From: Anaeramoeba flamelloides
Taxonomy: Eukaryota; Metamonada; Anaeramoebidae
Assembly: GCA_027625915.1 (NCBI GenBank)
Contig: JANTQA010000032.1
Location: 4,030,001-4,094,000 of the forward strand
Length of the DNA: 64,000 nt
Direction: 5' to 3'
The position numbers and the translations under genes were made by a program. Positions 12,391 to 24,494 of the stretch are shown here, in pieces. The stretch's first letter is position 1, and the number at the start of each line of letters is the position of its first letter. The notes beneath the pieces are model-generated. The model did not search any database. It worked only from the letters and a program-made list of their open reading frames with translations, and was not told the origin of the DNA.

Positions 12391-14203
12391 TAAATTAAAA
12401 ATTAATTAAAGCTTTTTATTTAAAAAAAGGTAAGAACAAAAAGAATTTGTAAAAAAAGGAATTTTCTCCACACACCAACCACTGTAAATTCCCTTCAGAA
12501 TCGTATTTATTTTCTTTTATAAAAATAATAAAGTTAGAAAAAAATATTTAATAAAAATTAGTCCTCAATTGTAAAAAAACTTTTTTGTTTCGAAAAGTTC
12601 AAAGTTGAAAAATCAACATAAATATAAAATATTCAGCTTTTAAAATGATATATATCTATTACCCATGTTAAACGAAATATTTTTTAATCCACACACCTCT
12701 CAACATAACAAAAAAAACAAAATTTGAAATTTACTGTTGATATTTGATTAAATTTGGCAAATCTGTTTCAAAAATACTTGTACATTTAGTGATCACTTTA
12801 CAAATTCAAAACTTCAATGCATTATCACTCAATTCCAAAATTACAAAATACTGTCATTTTCCAATTCTTCAACGGAAAAATTTTCTCTCATGGTCATAAC
12901 ACATATTTTGTTTAAGTTCCGAGAAAAAATACCAAGAGCTCTCAAAACCACCTCAAAATGAAAATATAAATTATTAATTAGACCATTTCGTGGTTCTTTT
13001 TTGACAACATTGTACTTTTTTTTATTTAAGTTGGACAGTTATCTAAAAAGACTAGGGGTTGAGGAAATTTTATTTTATATTCCATCCTTTTATTATTTTC
13101 CAATTCAAATCTTTGTTTGTGGAATTGAATGTTTATAATTTTTATTTAATTTTGATATTTTCGCATTGAATTTTTTTTTTATTTTTATGAGAGTATTGTT
13201 TTGCAAACAGCCATGGTATATGTTGTGTATGTGGTATGCGGATTATCAGTGTTATTGACGAAAGGATTGGAATGAGAGTGTATTTCGAAAATTCTGTTAA
13301 AAACAAAGAATTCTTAAAAATCTATATATAATTTTTAAAATTGATACGGTGCTGTATAATACTCTAGTTTTTAAAAAATAGATTAATCAAATTTATTGAA
13401 CAATTTTTAAAATTTTTCTCAAAACTTGAAACATAGAAAACATTTAAATTAATAAAAAACCCATAATTCATATTTGTGAAAATTAATTTTTTTAATTGAT
13501 TTTTTGATCAATACTAGGATCGGTTTAGAATATTGGTTTTTTTTTAATTATTTTTAAGGTAAGTGGACAAAATATAAAAAAAAAAATTTGCTATGAGTAA
13601 AATTACAACATTTTTTTAACATTTTATGAATTTATTCCTCGAAAGAGCAACCTAATTTCAGTCTTCATTATATTGGGATCTTGCTCTAAAATTAATACTT
13701 TCTCTGATCAATTTGAAAAAAATAAAGTATGAAGAGGTATTTCTGAGATTAACAAAATAACCCAAAATTTTGATGGGTTCTTTTGTTTATAATAAAAGTT
13801 TGTTTATAAAATTTCTCGGGGATGTATAAGATAGTTCATAGTATTTTCATTCATCAAAGCTAGTTATAAAATCCAATTTCTTAAAAAAAAATTTTTCTAT
13901 ATGTAAAATAATCCATTCCTTGGTCTTTTTTTAATTCTTAAAAAATTTAAATAATTTTGGGAAATTTTATTGTTTTTAGGAGTTAGAAATAATTGTGGTT
14001 TTTTTTTATTTAGGTTATAATTTCTATTTGTAGTAAAATAAATGGAATACAATTTTCATTCAGCACCCCAAAAAAAAATTATAAAATCACTTAAAATTCT
14101 AAATTTTTAATTCTTAAAACAAGCTTAAATTATTAGCTATGTCTTATAAAATTGGGGACTTTGATAGATTTATTCTAATTCTTGGAATGTGATATTTTTG
14201 TTA

Positions 14204-14995
14204 AGGTGAATAAAAATTATGATCTTTTTATTTTTCAATTAACAGCAAATACCACATCCTTTCCAGCCCTACCATGAAATCTATGATAAAGCAGAAAATT
14301 CATTTTCTATACCATACTTTCCTTTTTATGAGAGGTTTTTATAGTTATCTAATAGCCTATTACAAATTGTGAAATTTTATAATAGAACAAAAATTTCACA
14401 TAGAGAAAATATTAAAATTTCAATTTTTTACTACCAAAACTTCTGAATGATCAATAATTTGGAAAAATTTTCAGGTTTTTGGTGGATCCTTAATTTCTAA
14501 AGACCTTAAAATCAAAAGGTAAGACGATTTAAAAGTGATTATTAAATTTGATCTTCGATCTTTGGAAGCTTTGTTTTGAATTTTTGAATATATTTTGCAA
14601 ACAACAAAATTTTAATCTCTCATCTTTTCAAATTTGAAATTTTTATAAACAGTCAGTTCCACTTTTAAGAGACAAACTTTCAACGAAATTTAAGGCACAA
14701 AAAAATCTCAAATTAAGGCACAAAATTTGGAAATTTATTTTTTACAATTTATTTTTCCAGAACCCGAATTTTGTGCCATAATTTGAGATTTTTATTGTGC
14801 CTTAAATTTCGTTGAAGTTTATTCCTTAAAAGTGGAACTGGCTGTAATACCTAAACCAAACGATAAAATCCTCTCATAAAAAGGAAAGTATGGTATAGAA
14901 AATGAATTTACTTTTTTATCATGGATTTCCCCGGAGGTTTGGAAAGGCTGTGGTATTTGCTGTTAATTGAAAAATAAAAAGATCATAATTATCAA
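14204..14995. mobile_element. large palindromic element carrying an internal MITE
   Basis: Arms of about 130 bp (about 14204-14345 and 14868-14995) are inverted copies. The left arm reads CAATTAACAGCAAATACCAC, then CTATACCATACTTTCC. The right arm reads GGAAAGTATGGTATAG, then GTGGTATTTGCTGTTAATTG. Between them lie a unique spacer and MITE copy b (14650-14844). A related copy at about 18045-18470 holds the same outer arm next to MITE copy c. It is probably a foldback-type DNA element with a nested insertion. Confidence 0.62.
14650..14844. mobile_element. CAGT-type palindromic MITE, copy b (best preserved)
   Basis: This copy is 195 bp long. The left end reads CAGTCAGTTCCACTTTTAAG and the right end reads CTTAAAAGTGGAACTGGCTG. 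The inverted homology continues inward through ACAAACTT, CGAAATTTAAGGCACAA, ATCTCAAATTA and GGCACAAAATT, so almost the whole element is one palindrome around a short T-rich centre. TA follows the right end. Tc1/mariner transposons begin CAGT and duplicate TA, hence the family assignment. There is no gene inside. Confidence 0.8.
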
Positions 14996-17440
14996 TCAAC
15001 TTTTCAAAAAAAGGTTTTTAAAGCCAGCAAAATTTCAAATTTTATAATTCCCTAAACCAGCTTAAATTATTCATTTTCCTTGAGAGAATGGGAACTTTGA
15101 GGATTTATATTAATTTCTTTTATTTTTTTTTGAGAAGCTGAAGGAAAATTTTGATCTTTTTATTTTGTAATTACTATTTGTTTCAAAATAAGCTGTACAA
15201 AATTTTCATTCAGCTTTTTCATAAAAAAGATTTATAAATCATGTAATTTTTTAATAATCTTGAAAGAAGCTTAAATTATTAGTTTCTTTCTTTTAGAGTT
15301 GGGGAACTTTGAAGATTTATTTTAAAACTTGGTATGTAATTTTTTTTGTCAAGATGAATGAAAATTTTAATCTTTTTATTTTGAAATTAACAGTAACAGT
15401 AATTTGGTTTGATCAAGGACATGTTGAGATTTTTGATTTTTTTTTGGTGGCTTTTTATTCTGTGAAAAGCAAAAGTTTTCAAAAAGAGTTTATGGATTAA
15501 TTGTAAGATGAGTTTAGCCAAAAAAAAATTTTTTTTCTTGTTTTTTTACTTTTTTCAGATTTTTTAAAAAAGTTCTTTTTTCAAAATAAAGGTTAATGAT
15601 TGAAGGTCTTCAATTTAAAGATTTGGTTTTTTATAAAACGCAAGATAAATTTTTCTTCTGATACCTTACGAACAATAAAAGTATTGTAAACAAAAAAATC
15701 ATCAGCAATTATTTATTGCTACAATATTTAAATTTTGATAAAAAACAAAAAGATCACAAAACATCGGTTCACGAACACACTCTTTTAAGAAAGAATTTTA
15801 TCAAAAAAATTAATTTAGTCCTGAGACTAACTACTTGTCTTTTGTTACTGATATATTGCAATTTATTTTTGGAATTATTTACTTGATTTTCCTTTTTGAA
15901 ATTTTTATGCTCAACTTTGAATAAAGTATTTTATGAAAACAATTGACATGAAACACTGTAAAATGGGATGTTCTTCAAAATATTCTTTGTCCTGGTCTGT
16001 TTGATAAGAAACAGTTCAAAGATTTATTAAAACGGAAATTGAACAGACAAAAATTTTTTGAAATTTTTTTAATTATCAGTACTTTTTTTTTTTTTTTTTT
16101 TGTAATTGATCCATTATTATGGTTGAATGATTATTTATCAGAGTGGTTATAGAGAATGCGATTACATGTTTGAGAAATTTCATAACTAATTTTTGAATTA
16201 TTTTTTTTCGAATAAAAATTTTGAAAAACACAATGAAACTCTCTGTCACAATTCTCGAAAACTTTGAATTTTTTTACAAACAGTATGTGATTTAAAAAGT
16301 ACAAAAATGACTGTAAGGAATCCAAAAATAGAGAATTCTCAATTTGTCACTTGTTAAATTTTTGTGAGATTTTAATCTAAACAATTGATGACATTCTTAA
16401 TTATTCATTTTTAAAAATCCCACCATCGTGATAAATTGATCCTCTATTGAGTTGGAATGAATTTTTTCATATCTTGTCAAAAAAGTATGATTACCAGACA
16501 GTTTCCACTTTTTATTTTGTTTTCGATAAACTTTTTGTCAAATTCGGATTTAATTTTGGAAAATATTTTTCTCATTGTAAAGAATTGAAATACAGATTAC
16601 CATTGAACGAAATTTGAAATTGATGGAGAGTATTAAAAATTGATCAACCTTTAAAATTATTATTGAAAAAAAATATTAAAAAATCCTTTTTTTAAGAAAA
16701 ATAAAGGAGAATTCTGAGAGAAAATAAATTTTCAACTGTAAAATTTTGTACATTTGACTCTGTTCAAAGAAATTATAAAAATGTAAATAAAAAAATCCCA
16801 ATTTTTGAAATTCAAATATTCAAAAAAATTTCTTGGGTTGAACATAAAGACAGTCAAAAACTTTTTGTAATTTTCAAAAAAAAATTTCCATTTCAATTAC
16901 AAACATAAAATTTGACTGTATTCGAAAACAACCAAGAAAATCGCATACCAAGAATGAAATTCTGTTTTACTGTTTGTTTAGTTTTAACTATTTCCATAAA
17001 ATAAAATTTTTGTTTTACTCTTCAGGGTATAATCAAAGGGAAAGTGTTTTCGCTTCATACTCTGATTATTTTCTCAAAGAGAGTTATCAAATTACAAACT
17101 TTCTTGGTTGATTATTCTTTTTGAAAAAGAATAAGAAGTGAAAATTTTTTGTTGTTTATACTGCAAATATGAGTCTTCTTAAAATTTTTTATGATACAAA
17201 AATAGATGTCAGAAAGTGAACAAACCCAATACTGATTTCAGTATCCATTAAGCATGTTTATCAATGTCAAAAGGAATATATGTCTTTTTACTTTTTTATA
17301 ACTCCAAAATCGGATAAATTTTTTTTTCTTTTTCCAATTTCTTTTTTTTCTTTTCCACAAGAATTTCAAGTCATAAATTAATATTTTGTTTTATCTTTTT
17401 ATTGAGTTTGATCCTTTTTTGTTATATGTGTTTGGGTGAT

Positions 17441-17640
17441 CTACAAATTCGAAATCGAAAAAGTGTTGAGAATTAAAAATCGAAAATATTCTGAAATTGA
17501 TTTATTGTAAATTTTAATATACTCGTTACCAAATGTAAGATGGGTTTTGTATTTCTTTCCTTGAATTTTAAAAGGAAGAACTTGTGTTGCAACAGAAGAA
17601 ATCCCAAAAGGATTTCCCCTTTTCAATTGTAAAATAGTTT
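17441..17640 (-). other. coding-like patch, minus strand
   Basis: A minus-strand frame of about 60 codons without an ATG has a less AT-biased stretch, KRGNPFGISSVATQVLPFK followed by a basic segment and FGNEYIKIY, ending in TAG. It could be an exon or a decayed gene piece, but no splice partners could be matched. Frames of this length occur a few times by chance in a window like this. Confidence 0.2.
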
Positions 17641-18044
17641 CTTATTGTTATATTTTTCCGAATCTTATTCTTTTATTTTTGGAAAGATCGAAAAAGAAAA
17701 ACTAAAAGTAGAACAGAAATTTTATGGTAGTTCCAAATCTATCTTGGAATTTAACAGAGATAGAAATTGACTTTTTTATCTCTGTTAAATACACAAAAAA
17801 AAAATCTTTGGTTTTCCACTCTCTCATATATTATTTTATTGTTTGTTTTTGGTTTTTTAAAAAAATTATCTTATGTGATTCACACAAACAAAAAAATCTT
17901 GTTGTTTATCAAATATATTCGAAAATCCAAAGAAAAGTTTCAAAAGATGGGAAATCTAATTTAATAATAACTTTTTAATGGTATTGGCTCTTTATTTTAA
18001 GGTGTTGAGGAATTAATGATCCAGAAAAAACCTGACAATTTTAA

Positions 18045-18470
18045 AATAAATTATTAATCATTTTGAAGTTTTGGAGTAAAAAATTGAAATTTTAATAAAT
18101 TCTCTATTGGAAAATTTTGTTCTATTACAGCCATTTCCACTTTTAAGACACAAACTTTAAAAGGGAATTTAAAGATACACAAAAATCTCTCATTATTCGA
18201 TATTTTTTGGAATTTTTTTTTTTTTTTTACAAATTATTTTAATAGAATTTAAATTTTGTGCCTTAAATTGGAATTTTTTTGTGCCTTAAATTTTGTTTAA
18301 AGTTTGTATCTTAAAAGTGGAATTGGCTGATTAAAAATTCACAGTTTGTAATAGACTATCACATAACCAGAAAATCTTGTCATAAAAAGTCAAGTATGAT
18401 ATAGAAAAGGAATTGTCTATCTATAATAGATTTCACGGTAGCATTGGAACGGCTGTAATATAAAGTCGTT
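18045..18470. mobile_element. second copy of the 14.2-kb palindromic element, split by MITE copy c
   Basis: Segment 18045-18127 is the inverse of 14380-14460 (AATTTCAATTTTTTACT, TAATAGAACAAA). Segment 18330-18470 is the inverse of 14249-14380 (GAAATCTAT, CTATA.CATACTT, CTATTACAAA.TGTGAA). In copy 1 these two parts are continuous. Here they are separated exactly by the 202-bp MITE, so the MITE inserted into an existing element. Confidence 0.62.
18128..18329. mobile_element. CAGT-type palindromic MITE, copy c (nested insertion)
   Basis: The left end reads CAGCCATTTCCACTTTTAAG and the right end reads CTTAAAAGTGGAATTGGCTG. Internal ACAAACTT and GTGCCTTAAATT blocks match the other copies. It interrupts the palindromic element that is intact around 14380, giving a relative date: the MITE moved after that host element had spread. 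It is more diverged at its centre than copy b. Confidence 0.8.
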
Positions 18471-19183
18471 ATTTTTTATAGAAATGGTGCACTGTAAAAA
18501 AAAAATAACCTTTATGAAAAAAATTTGAAGTTAACAAGTGGAATTGCTGAGAAAAATGTTCTTGTACAATGTTTAGTAACCTCAGTTCTTGTTAAAAGTG
18601 TAAATTTATTTTACAAAAATGATAATTTTACATCATTTGGCCCTTTTAACAATTTTATATGTATAGATCCTGACAAATTTTTATTTTAATATTTCCTGAT
18701 TGCATGATTTCAATTTCAAATCCATAAACGCCAAATCAAAAATGTACCTGCGTAATTATTTTTTACAATTACTATTAGAAGTTAGAAATCATTTATTCGT
18801 TAATTAGAAAGAAAAATTGGTTAATGATTCAGAAAATTATGATTAACTGTTAAAATTTCTAAACGAAAATTTAGAAATTAGGGCTGTAAGAGGAAAAGAA
18901 TTTCCCCCCTTCAAAATAAAAAAAAAGTTTGAAATCTTTTCAATTTTTGTTCTGCAATATAAATTCCTTAAAGCACTTTCTGTTAAAATTTTTTTAAAGG
19001 ATTTGTTGAATAAATTTTTAGATTTTGAAAAATAATGTTTATTGTATAATTACTTATGAATAAAAATTCTTTTGGCCAAGTTAACTAAAAATTAAACAAT
19101 ATAACAACACACTGAAGATCTAAACAGGTAAATTAAACTCACTGTGAATTAAAAAATCTAACTTTTCACCATATCGTTGTTTT

Positions 19184-19213
19184 TATAATATATATATATA
19201 TATATATATATAA
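19184..19213. repeat. (TA)n microsatellite
   Basis: This is an uninterrupted alternating T-A run of about 30 bp within an already AT-rich stretch. A second comparable run lies at about 58619-58645. Confidence 0.8.
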
Positions 19214-19966
19214 ATATAGTAAATAAAAACAAACATTTTTAAATTATTGGAGATTTCGAATACTTAAACGGAATTATCCAACCCACAAAAAATTATAATG
19301 AAATCTAAAATTTTTGAATTAAAAAACAAGATTTTTTTTAAAAATTTAGAAAATAAAAATAATATTAAATATATATTTGCATGCCAATTCCTGTGTTTTT
19401 TGTTTTTTGAAAAAAGTAAGACTTTCTTTTAAGATTAATTACATTTAATTATAAAAAAAGGGAAAAAATATAAGAATAAGAAAGATGAAAAAGATAGTAT
19501 CTATTTGAAAAAATGTGAATAAAAAATAATTTAATATGAATTCACTTATAAAATTCTTAAAAAAAAATTCTATTAAAAATAAAATTAGCCAGATAATCTA
19601 AAAATTGATTTGAATTTCATTAAGAATAACTTTCCCAATAGTTTTTTAAAAAAATATTGTCTAAATTATAATATTTAAGTTTAAATTTTTATAAAATTAA
19701 AACAAACATACATAAGCTTTACTATTAGAATTATTTTGGTTAAATATTTAGTACCATCAATTTTAATAATTGGTGGTTTTATTGAATGAATTCATACATA
19801 ACTCGTTTCAAAAGATATTTTTTTATAATCAGAAAAGGATTTTTCAACGAAAAATGGACATTTTTGATTTTATTGATCCACAAAGCAGGCGATGAAGGAA
19901 TCTAATTAAAATCATAGAAAAACATCAATTAATAACTCACTGATTAGTTTTTTTATCAAATTAGTA

Positions 19967-20161
19967 CAGTATGTTTCACCTTTAAGGGACAAACTTCAAC
20001 AAAATTTAAAGTACAACTAAATTCTTAAATTAAGGCACAAAATTCAGATTCAAGTAAAATAATTTGCAGAAATAAAAATTGAAAATTTTGTGTCTTAATT
20101 TGAGATTTTTTTGAGCCTTAAATTTCGTTGAAATTTTGTACCTTAAAAGTGAAACTGACTG
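19967..20161. mobile_element. CAGT-type palindromic MITE, copy d
   Basis: This copy is 195 bp and has TA immediately outside both ends (19965-19966 and 20162-20163). The left end reads CAGTATGTTTCACCTTTAAG and the right end reads CTTAAAAGTGAAACTGACTG. The internal AAGGCACAAAATT and CTTAAATTTCGTTGAAATT blocks match copy b. It is the clearest case for the TA target duplication. Confidence 0.8.
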
Positions 20162-20163
20162 TA

Positions 20164-22030
20164 TAAAATGGAATCGGAGAACCTCATGCTTTTTAATAGT
20201 ATTTTGAATTGAGATTAAAGAAAAATATTGTAGTATTTTTGTTTAAAATTATTATTTTAATTACAAAAAATTAAAACAGTAATTAATATAAAAGATTCTT
20301 TATGGTTATAATCAAAAATTAAAAGAAAAGTTTTGAAATGATTTGTAACTTTTTAGTCTACTATACTCTTCATGAATATACAAAAAATGAAAATAAAATA
20401 AAATATCGATAAAATGTTTATATAAAAAGTTGGTTTATAGGTATATAAATGATACCCTATCTCGCATTCATTGAGAATATTTCTTTGGTAATTTTTTAAT
20501 AGAAAAAAATATAGAGTCTTATTAAAATTTTTCAAATATTTGCAGATGATTCAAATATGATAATTAAAGTCAGGTTATCAGAAATTGTAAAAGATTATTA
20601 TTAATTTATTAAATGATTCAAGAATTAGGAATGAATCTAAATATAGACACAGTACTAAAATAAAATAAAAAAATATTCGAAATTAAAATTTTAGAAATAT
20701 GATTAGATAAAATAAAAACATTTATAAAAAAAAACTTAAAAATGAAAAAATATTTAAAAAAAAAAAATAATAATAATAAATGGATTGAATTTAACATGTG
20801 TAAATCAATAAACTTTGGCCAATTATAATATTGATTGGTTATTTTTAATCAAAGTCAAATATTTTTAAACTAAATAGATGTTAGCATAGATAAAAAAGTA
20901 AAAAAAAAAAATAAAATTCAATCCAATCCCAATAATAATTTATAAAACGTAAAACAAAAAATGATCAAACCAGAATCCCATTTTAAAAAAGAAGAAACAA
21001 ACTTGAAAAAAATGGAATGTGTGGGGTTTAAATACATTTCAAAAAATGAAAATATTCCAAAAAAAAAAAAATTGAAAATATTCATTGGGTAATAAAAAAA
21101 ATAAAAGTATTAAACGTCAATCCAAATCAATTCTTTTAAAACTTAATAATCAATAATCCATGTTGAAAAGTCCATATATATTTTAAAACTCTTAGATATA
21201 ATAATAATATCAACAAAATTACATATTGTAAAGTGTCCAAAAGTTATGTAATTCATAATAATAGAGTAGAAATCAAATATTTTGCTATATATTTTTAAAT
21301 TCTAGATGGGCCCTAATAAAAAAATTTTTATTAACATGTTGTAAAAGTGTTTTTAAGGTGTTATAAACGATTAAATGCTATAAATTTTATAGTAATAACT
21401 TTTTATAATATAAATTTTTGTTCTAAAATATGTTATAATATTTGTAACAAGTTATAAACCTATTATAATAATATTTTTTCAAATAGAATGGAAAAAATCA
21501 CCATGTAAAAGGAAATTTTCTTATAAAAATGTGATATAGATGTTCTAAAAAAATTTTTAGTAAGGAAGTTAATGTTCTTTTTTTTTTTCGTTTTTTAAGA
21601 AACAAAAAGATTTTTTTTTAGATTTTCTTTCTTTTTATCAAATTTTAAAAAAAACAATTAAAAAAATATAAAAAATAGTTAGATAAATTTCGATTTTACA
21701 ATTAAGAAATATCAAAAAATTGTCTAAACAGATATTCTTGTGTTTATAACAAGAAAAAATTAAATACAAATTGTTGTGGCTTATTTCAAAATCCTTACAG
21801 TCGGGGACCATTGGAAATATCAATTATTTTATTTTGGGGTATCATCTAATGAAAAGAATCAAAAAAAAATTGATTAAAAAATAAACCCAAATAAATAATA
21901 ATAATAAACAAATTAGATATTTAATATTATTCGTAAAGAGTATTCATCATTTATTTTATGATTGATTAATGGATATGAAAATCATAGCTCTTTATTAAAA
22001 TTATTAAACAAAAGATTAGAAATTAGGGGG
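20164..22030. other. gene-free AT-rich stretch
   Basis: The AT content is very high, with poly-A tracts and short frames of at most 61 codons on the minus strand that have noncoding composition. I see no RNA gene and no repeat with a convincing partner. Confidence 0.5.
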
Positions 22031-22420
22031 TTTCATCAATTTTTATAGAATATCTATGTTTTCTTGACATTTTCTATTTATTTGGAAAAAATATTGAACA
22101 TACAAATAAACAAAAAACTCAAGAAAACCTAAAGTATTTTTTTTTTATTGGAAGGGATAGAGAAAAATTATATATTATACTCAATTCTTTTAACCTTTGG
22201 AAAACCTAATGATAAAAAGTAGGTAATTTTGTTAAATAACCCCTCTTCAATAATAAAAAAAAAAAAAAAGAATAAAGAAAAATTGTGAATTTTTTCTTTA
22301 ATTTCTAAAATATAAAAAAACCGAAAGTGGCTTTTTCTGAATCCTTAAGAATAGAGAAAAATCAAAAATTTGACTCAATTCTTTTAAATTCTGAAAAAAA
22401 AAAATAATCATAGGAATAAA
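22030..22420. repeat. hairpin-cluster repeat, instance 2
   Basis: A first palindrome pairs TTTTCTTGAC...TTATTTG (about 22060-22083) with CAAATAAAC...CTCAAGAAAACCT (about 22103-22131). A second and third use the GAATAGAGAAAAAT / ACTCAATTCTTTTAA type (about 22158-22195 and 22345-22388). Hairpins are separated by short AAACCTAA/ACCGAAAG-like spacers, as in the instances at 40.8 and 57.2 kb. Confidence 0.55.
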
Positions 22421-22838
22421 ATCTTTGTTTTTGCTCTATTCTTTCAAATTAAGTAAAACTTACCAATTGTATGAGAAATTTAATTTCCTCCATTCAAAAT
22501 AATCAAAAAAGGTACTTTTTGAAAGTCAAATACAATTAAAAAGGTTTTTATATTAGAGATCAGAGTTGAAAGTAATTATTTTTTTTAAAAAAAAAATATT
22601 AAATTTTTTAAATAGAGGTTTTGTAACCTAAAAATATTATTAAAATATAAGACTTAATTGATTAATTACCGCTAGTGAATAATCAAGAAATGTTTGATCA
22701 TGTTTGAAAAAAAAACTTAAAAAAAAAAAAATTGGAATTAGGGTTAATCAGTGGAACGAAAATTATTGATATTAATTATAATAAAATAATAGTAATAATT
22801 AAAAATTTTTCTTTGATCATTATTTTGTCAATGTGAAT

Positions 22839-23070
22839 TTATAATCCAAAATCTTTAGCGACCTTTTCCCAATCAATTAAAATTTGGAAAGGAAAATAAT
22901 TGTCATACTTGGAAATATATTGACTAATTGGATTAGACCCTGAAATTGTTCTTGTGCTCTTTAAATTAACTTTTTAAGTTTGTAATAATACTCAATACAA
23001 ATTGTTGAATATTGTTAATCACTTCTAAAATTGAGGAGAGCTTATAGTCTTTGGGCTTCGATTTAACTGT
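22839..23070 (-). CDS. possible C-terminal exon of an unrecognised minus-strand gene
   Basis: Two coding-like frames abut here on the minus strand. The upstream one (23070 to about 22972) includes KPKDYKLSSILEVINN. The downstream one (about 22975 to 22839) includes SGSNPISQYISKYDN and ends IDWEKVAKDFGL before TAA. They meet at a run of five A's, so either a one-base indel (sequencing or mutation) or an unseen intron separates them. Further weak minus-strand patches at about 23370-23470, 23693-23880 and 24083-24349 could be upstream exons of a gene divergent from the 528-aa gene. No domain is recognised. Open stretches of this size can arise by chance. Confidence 0.3.
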
Positions 23071-23174
23071 TCACATTTTGAATTCTTATTTAAGAATTGA
23101 TAAAATTATATTCATTTTTTAAAAGTAAAAGAAATAATTCATACAAATCGATTCTTATTCAAGTAAAAAAAATA

Positions 23175-23189
23175 GGGGGGGGGGGGGGG
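23175..23189 (+). repeat. (G)15 homopolymer
   Basis: Fifteen consecutive G's lie in DNA that is otherwise nearly all A and T. Comparable runs are G10 at 28709-28718, C9 at 40343-40351 and 41876-41884, and C12 at 52959-52970. Length may be uncertain because homopolymers are error-prone. Confidence 0.85.
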
Positions 23190-24494
23190 TAATTATTGGG
23201 TTATTACGTTTGTTTTCAAAAAATATCTGATCACAAATCGGTTACATAAAAATTGTAGCTTTTATTTTTGAACCAATGACGTTTAAAAATTCCAAATAAT
23301 AAATATTTTATCGATACTATTGATTGCTTATACTTAATTTATTTATACATTGAAATATCTACATGTATTAAATTGTCCTCTTTTTCACAATCACAAAGAT
23401 TCATATCGTTTGAGAAGGGTTTGAATTTATGATACCAAAAACTCCACCAAAATTCAAAATGAAAGAAGAATCAGTATTTTGACCTTTGGTATATAGTAAA
23501 CAGATTTTTGAAATTTTACAGAGGACAAATTAATCAAACATTGTCAAAATTTTGACAACTTAAAAAGCCATTAAGAGAAATATTGTTTTTTTTTTCGTTC
23601 TCTAATATTTTTTAACAAAATAAATAATTAAACACAATTAATAAGTAACTGTAATTTTCTTTTTGTTGGTGATCTACGAAACAAATGAAATAACTACCAG
23701 TTAGTATTATATGTCGAATTTAAAGATATAAATATGATTAACCTTAAAATTGTAAATAAAAAAAAACTCGATCAGTGAGTTTTTTTTCTGACAACCACAA
23801 ATAAAATAGGCTTTTTTTAAAGACCCCACATCATTTTTTTGATTCAGTAAGTGGAAATTGTTTCGATCTTTCTAAAATTTAAAAAATATGTTTTTTTATG
23901 GATCTGTTCTTCTTAATTGCAAAAAAAAACCACATATTAATTATAGATTCAAAAAATGGAACTTGAAATTTAGAGGTTATTTATTTTTTGAAATTGTAAA
24001 ACAAAATTTTTTTCCGAAAATTTTGATATTAACTTTGTTATAAATACCTTTAAACAAAAGGAAAAAATTTTTAACTGAATACCTAAAAGTGAGAATACAT
24101 CGCACAAACACTTTCTGTCTGTGTTAAGATTACACAAAGAATCAAAAAATTGATAAAAAAAACTATGTTGACAACTTCATTTTGTAAAAAGATTTTCAAG
24201 ATTATTGAAATGTGGTGAAGATCCAAAATTCCACCCATGTTCTGAGAACTCAATTTAAAAATCTCAAAAAAATAAGGAAAAAAAAATTTTTTTACTTTAT
24301 TTTGTGAGGTCTGAAAATGTGAAGAAAAAGAGGTTTTGTTGATAAACACGCACTACACTGGAATAAGAAAAAAAGAAGATAATTTTAACAGGTTTTTCAT
24401 TTTTCATTTTTTTTTAATTCCCTTAAACATTTCTCTTTCTTGTTTGTCTTGAAAAACAATAAAATAGTTTTTTAATTTATATTTTCTGTTAGCT

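Larger units (their letters stand above)
14056..15400 (+). repeat. degenerate direct repeat of about 190 bp, three units, interrupted
   Basis: Three units share the order TTTTCATTCAGC, ...AGCTTAAATTATT, GG(G)AACTTTGA.GATTTAT, a T-rich block, GAA.AAAATTTTGATCTTTTTATTTT, then ATTAACAG. They lie at about 14056-14247, 15005-15180 and 15200-15400. A nested inverted-repeat composite (14204-14995) separates the first unit from the others. The terminal block also occurs alone in the third anoctamin intron at about 33140-33185. There is no coding capacity. Confidence 0.5.
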
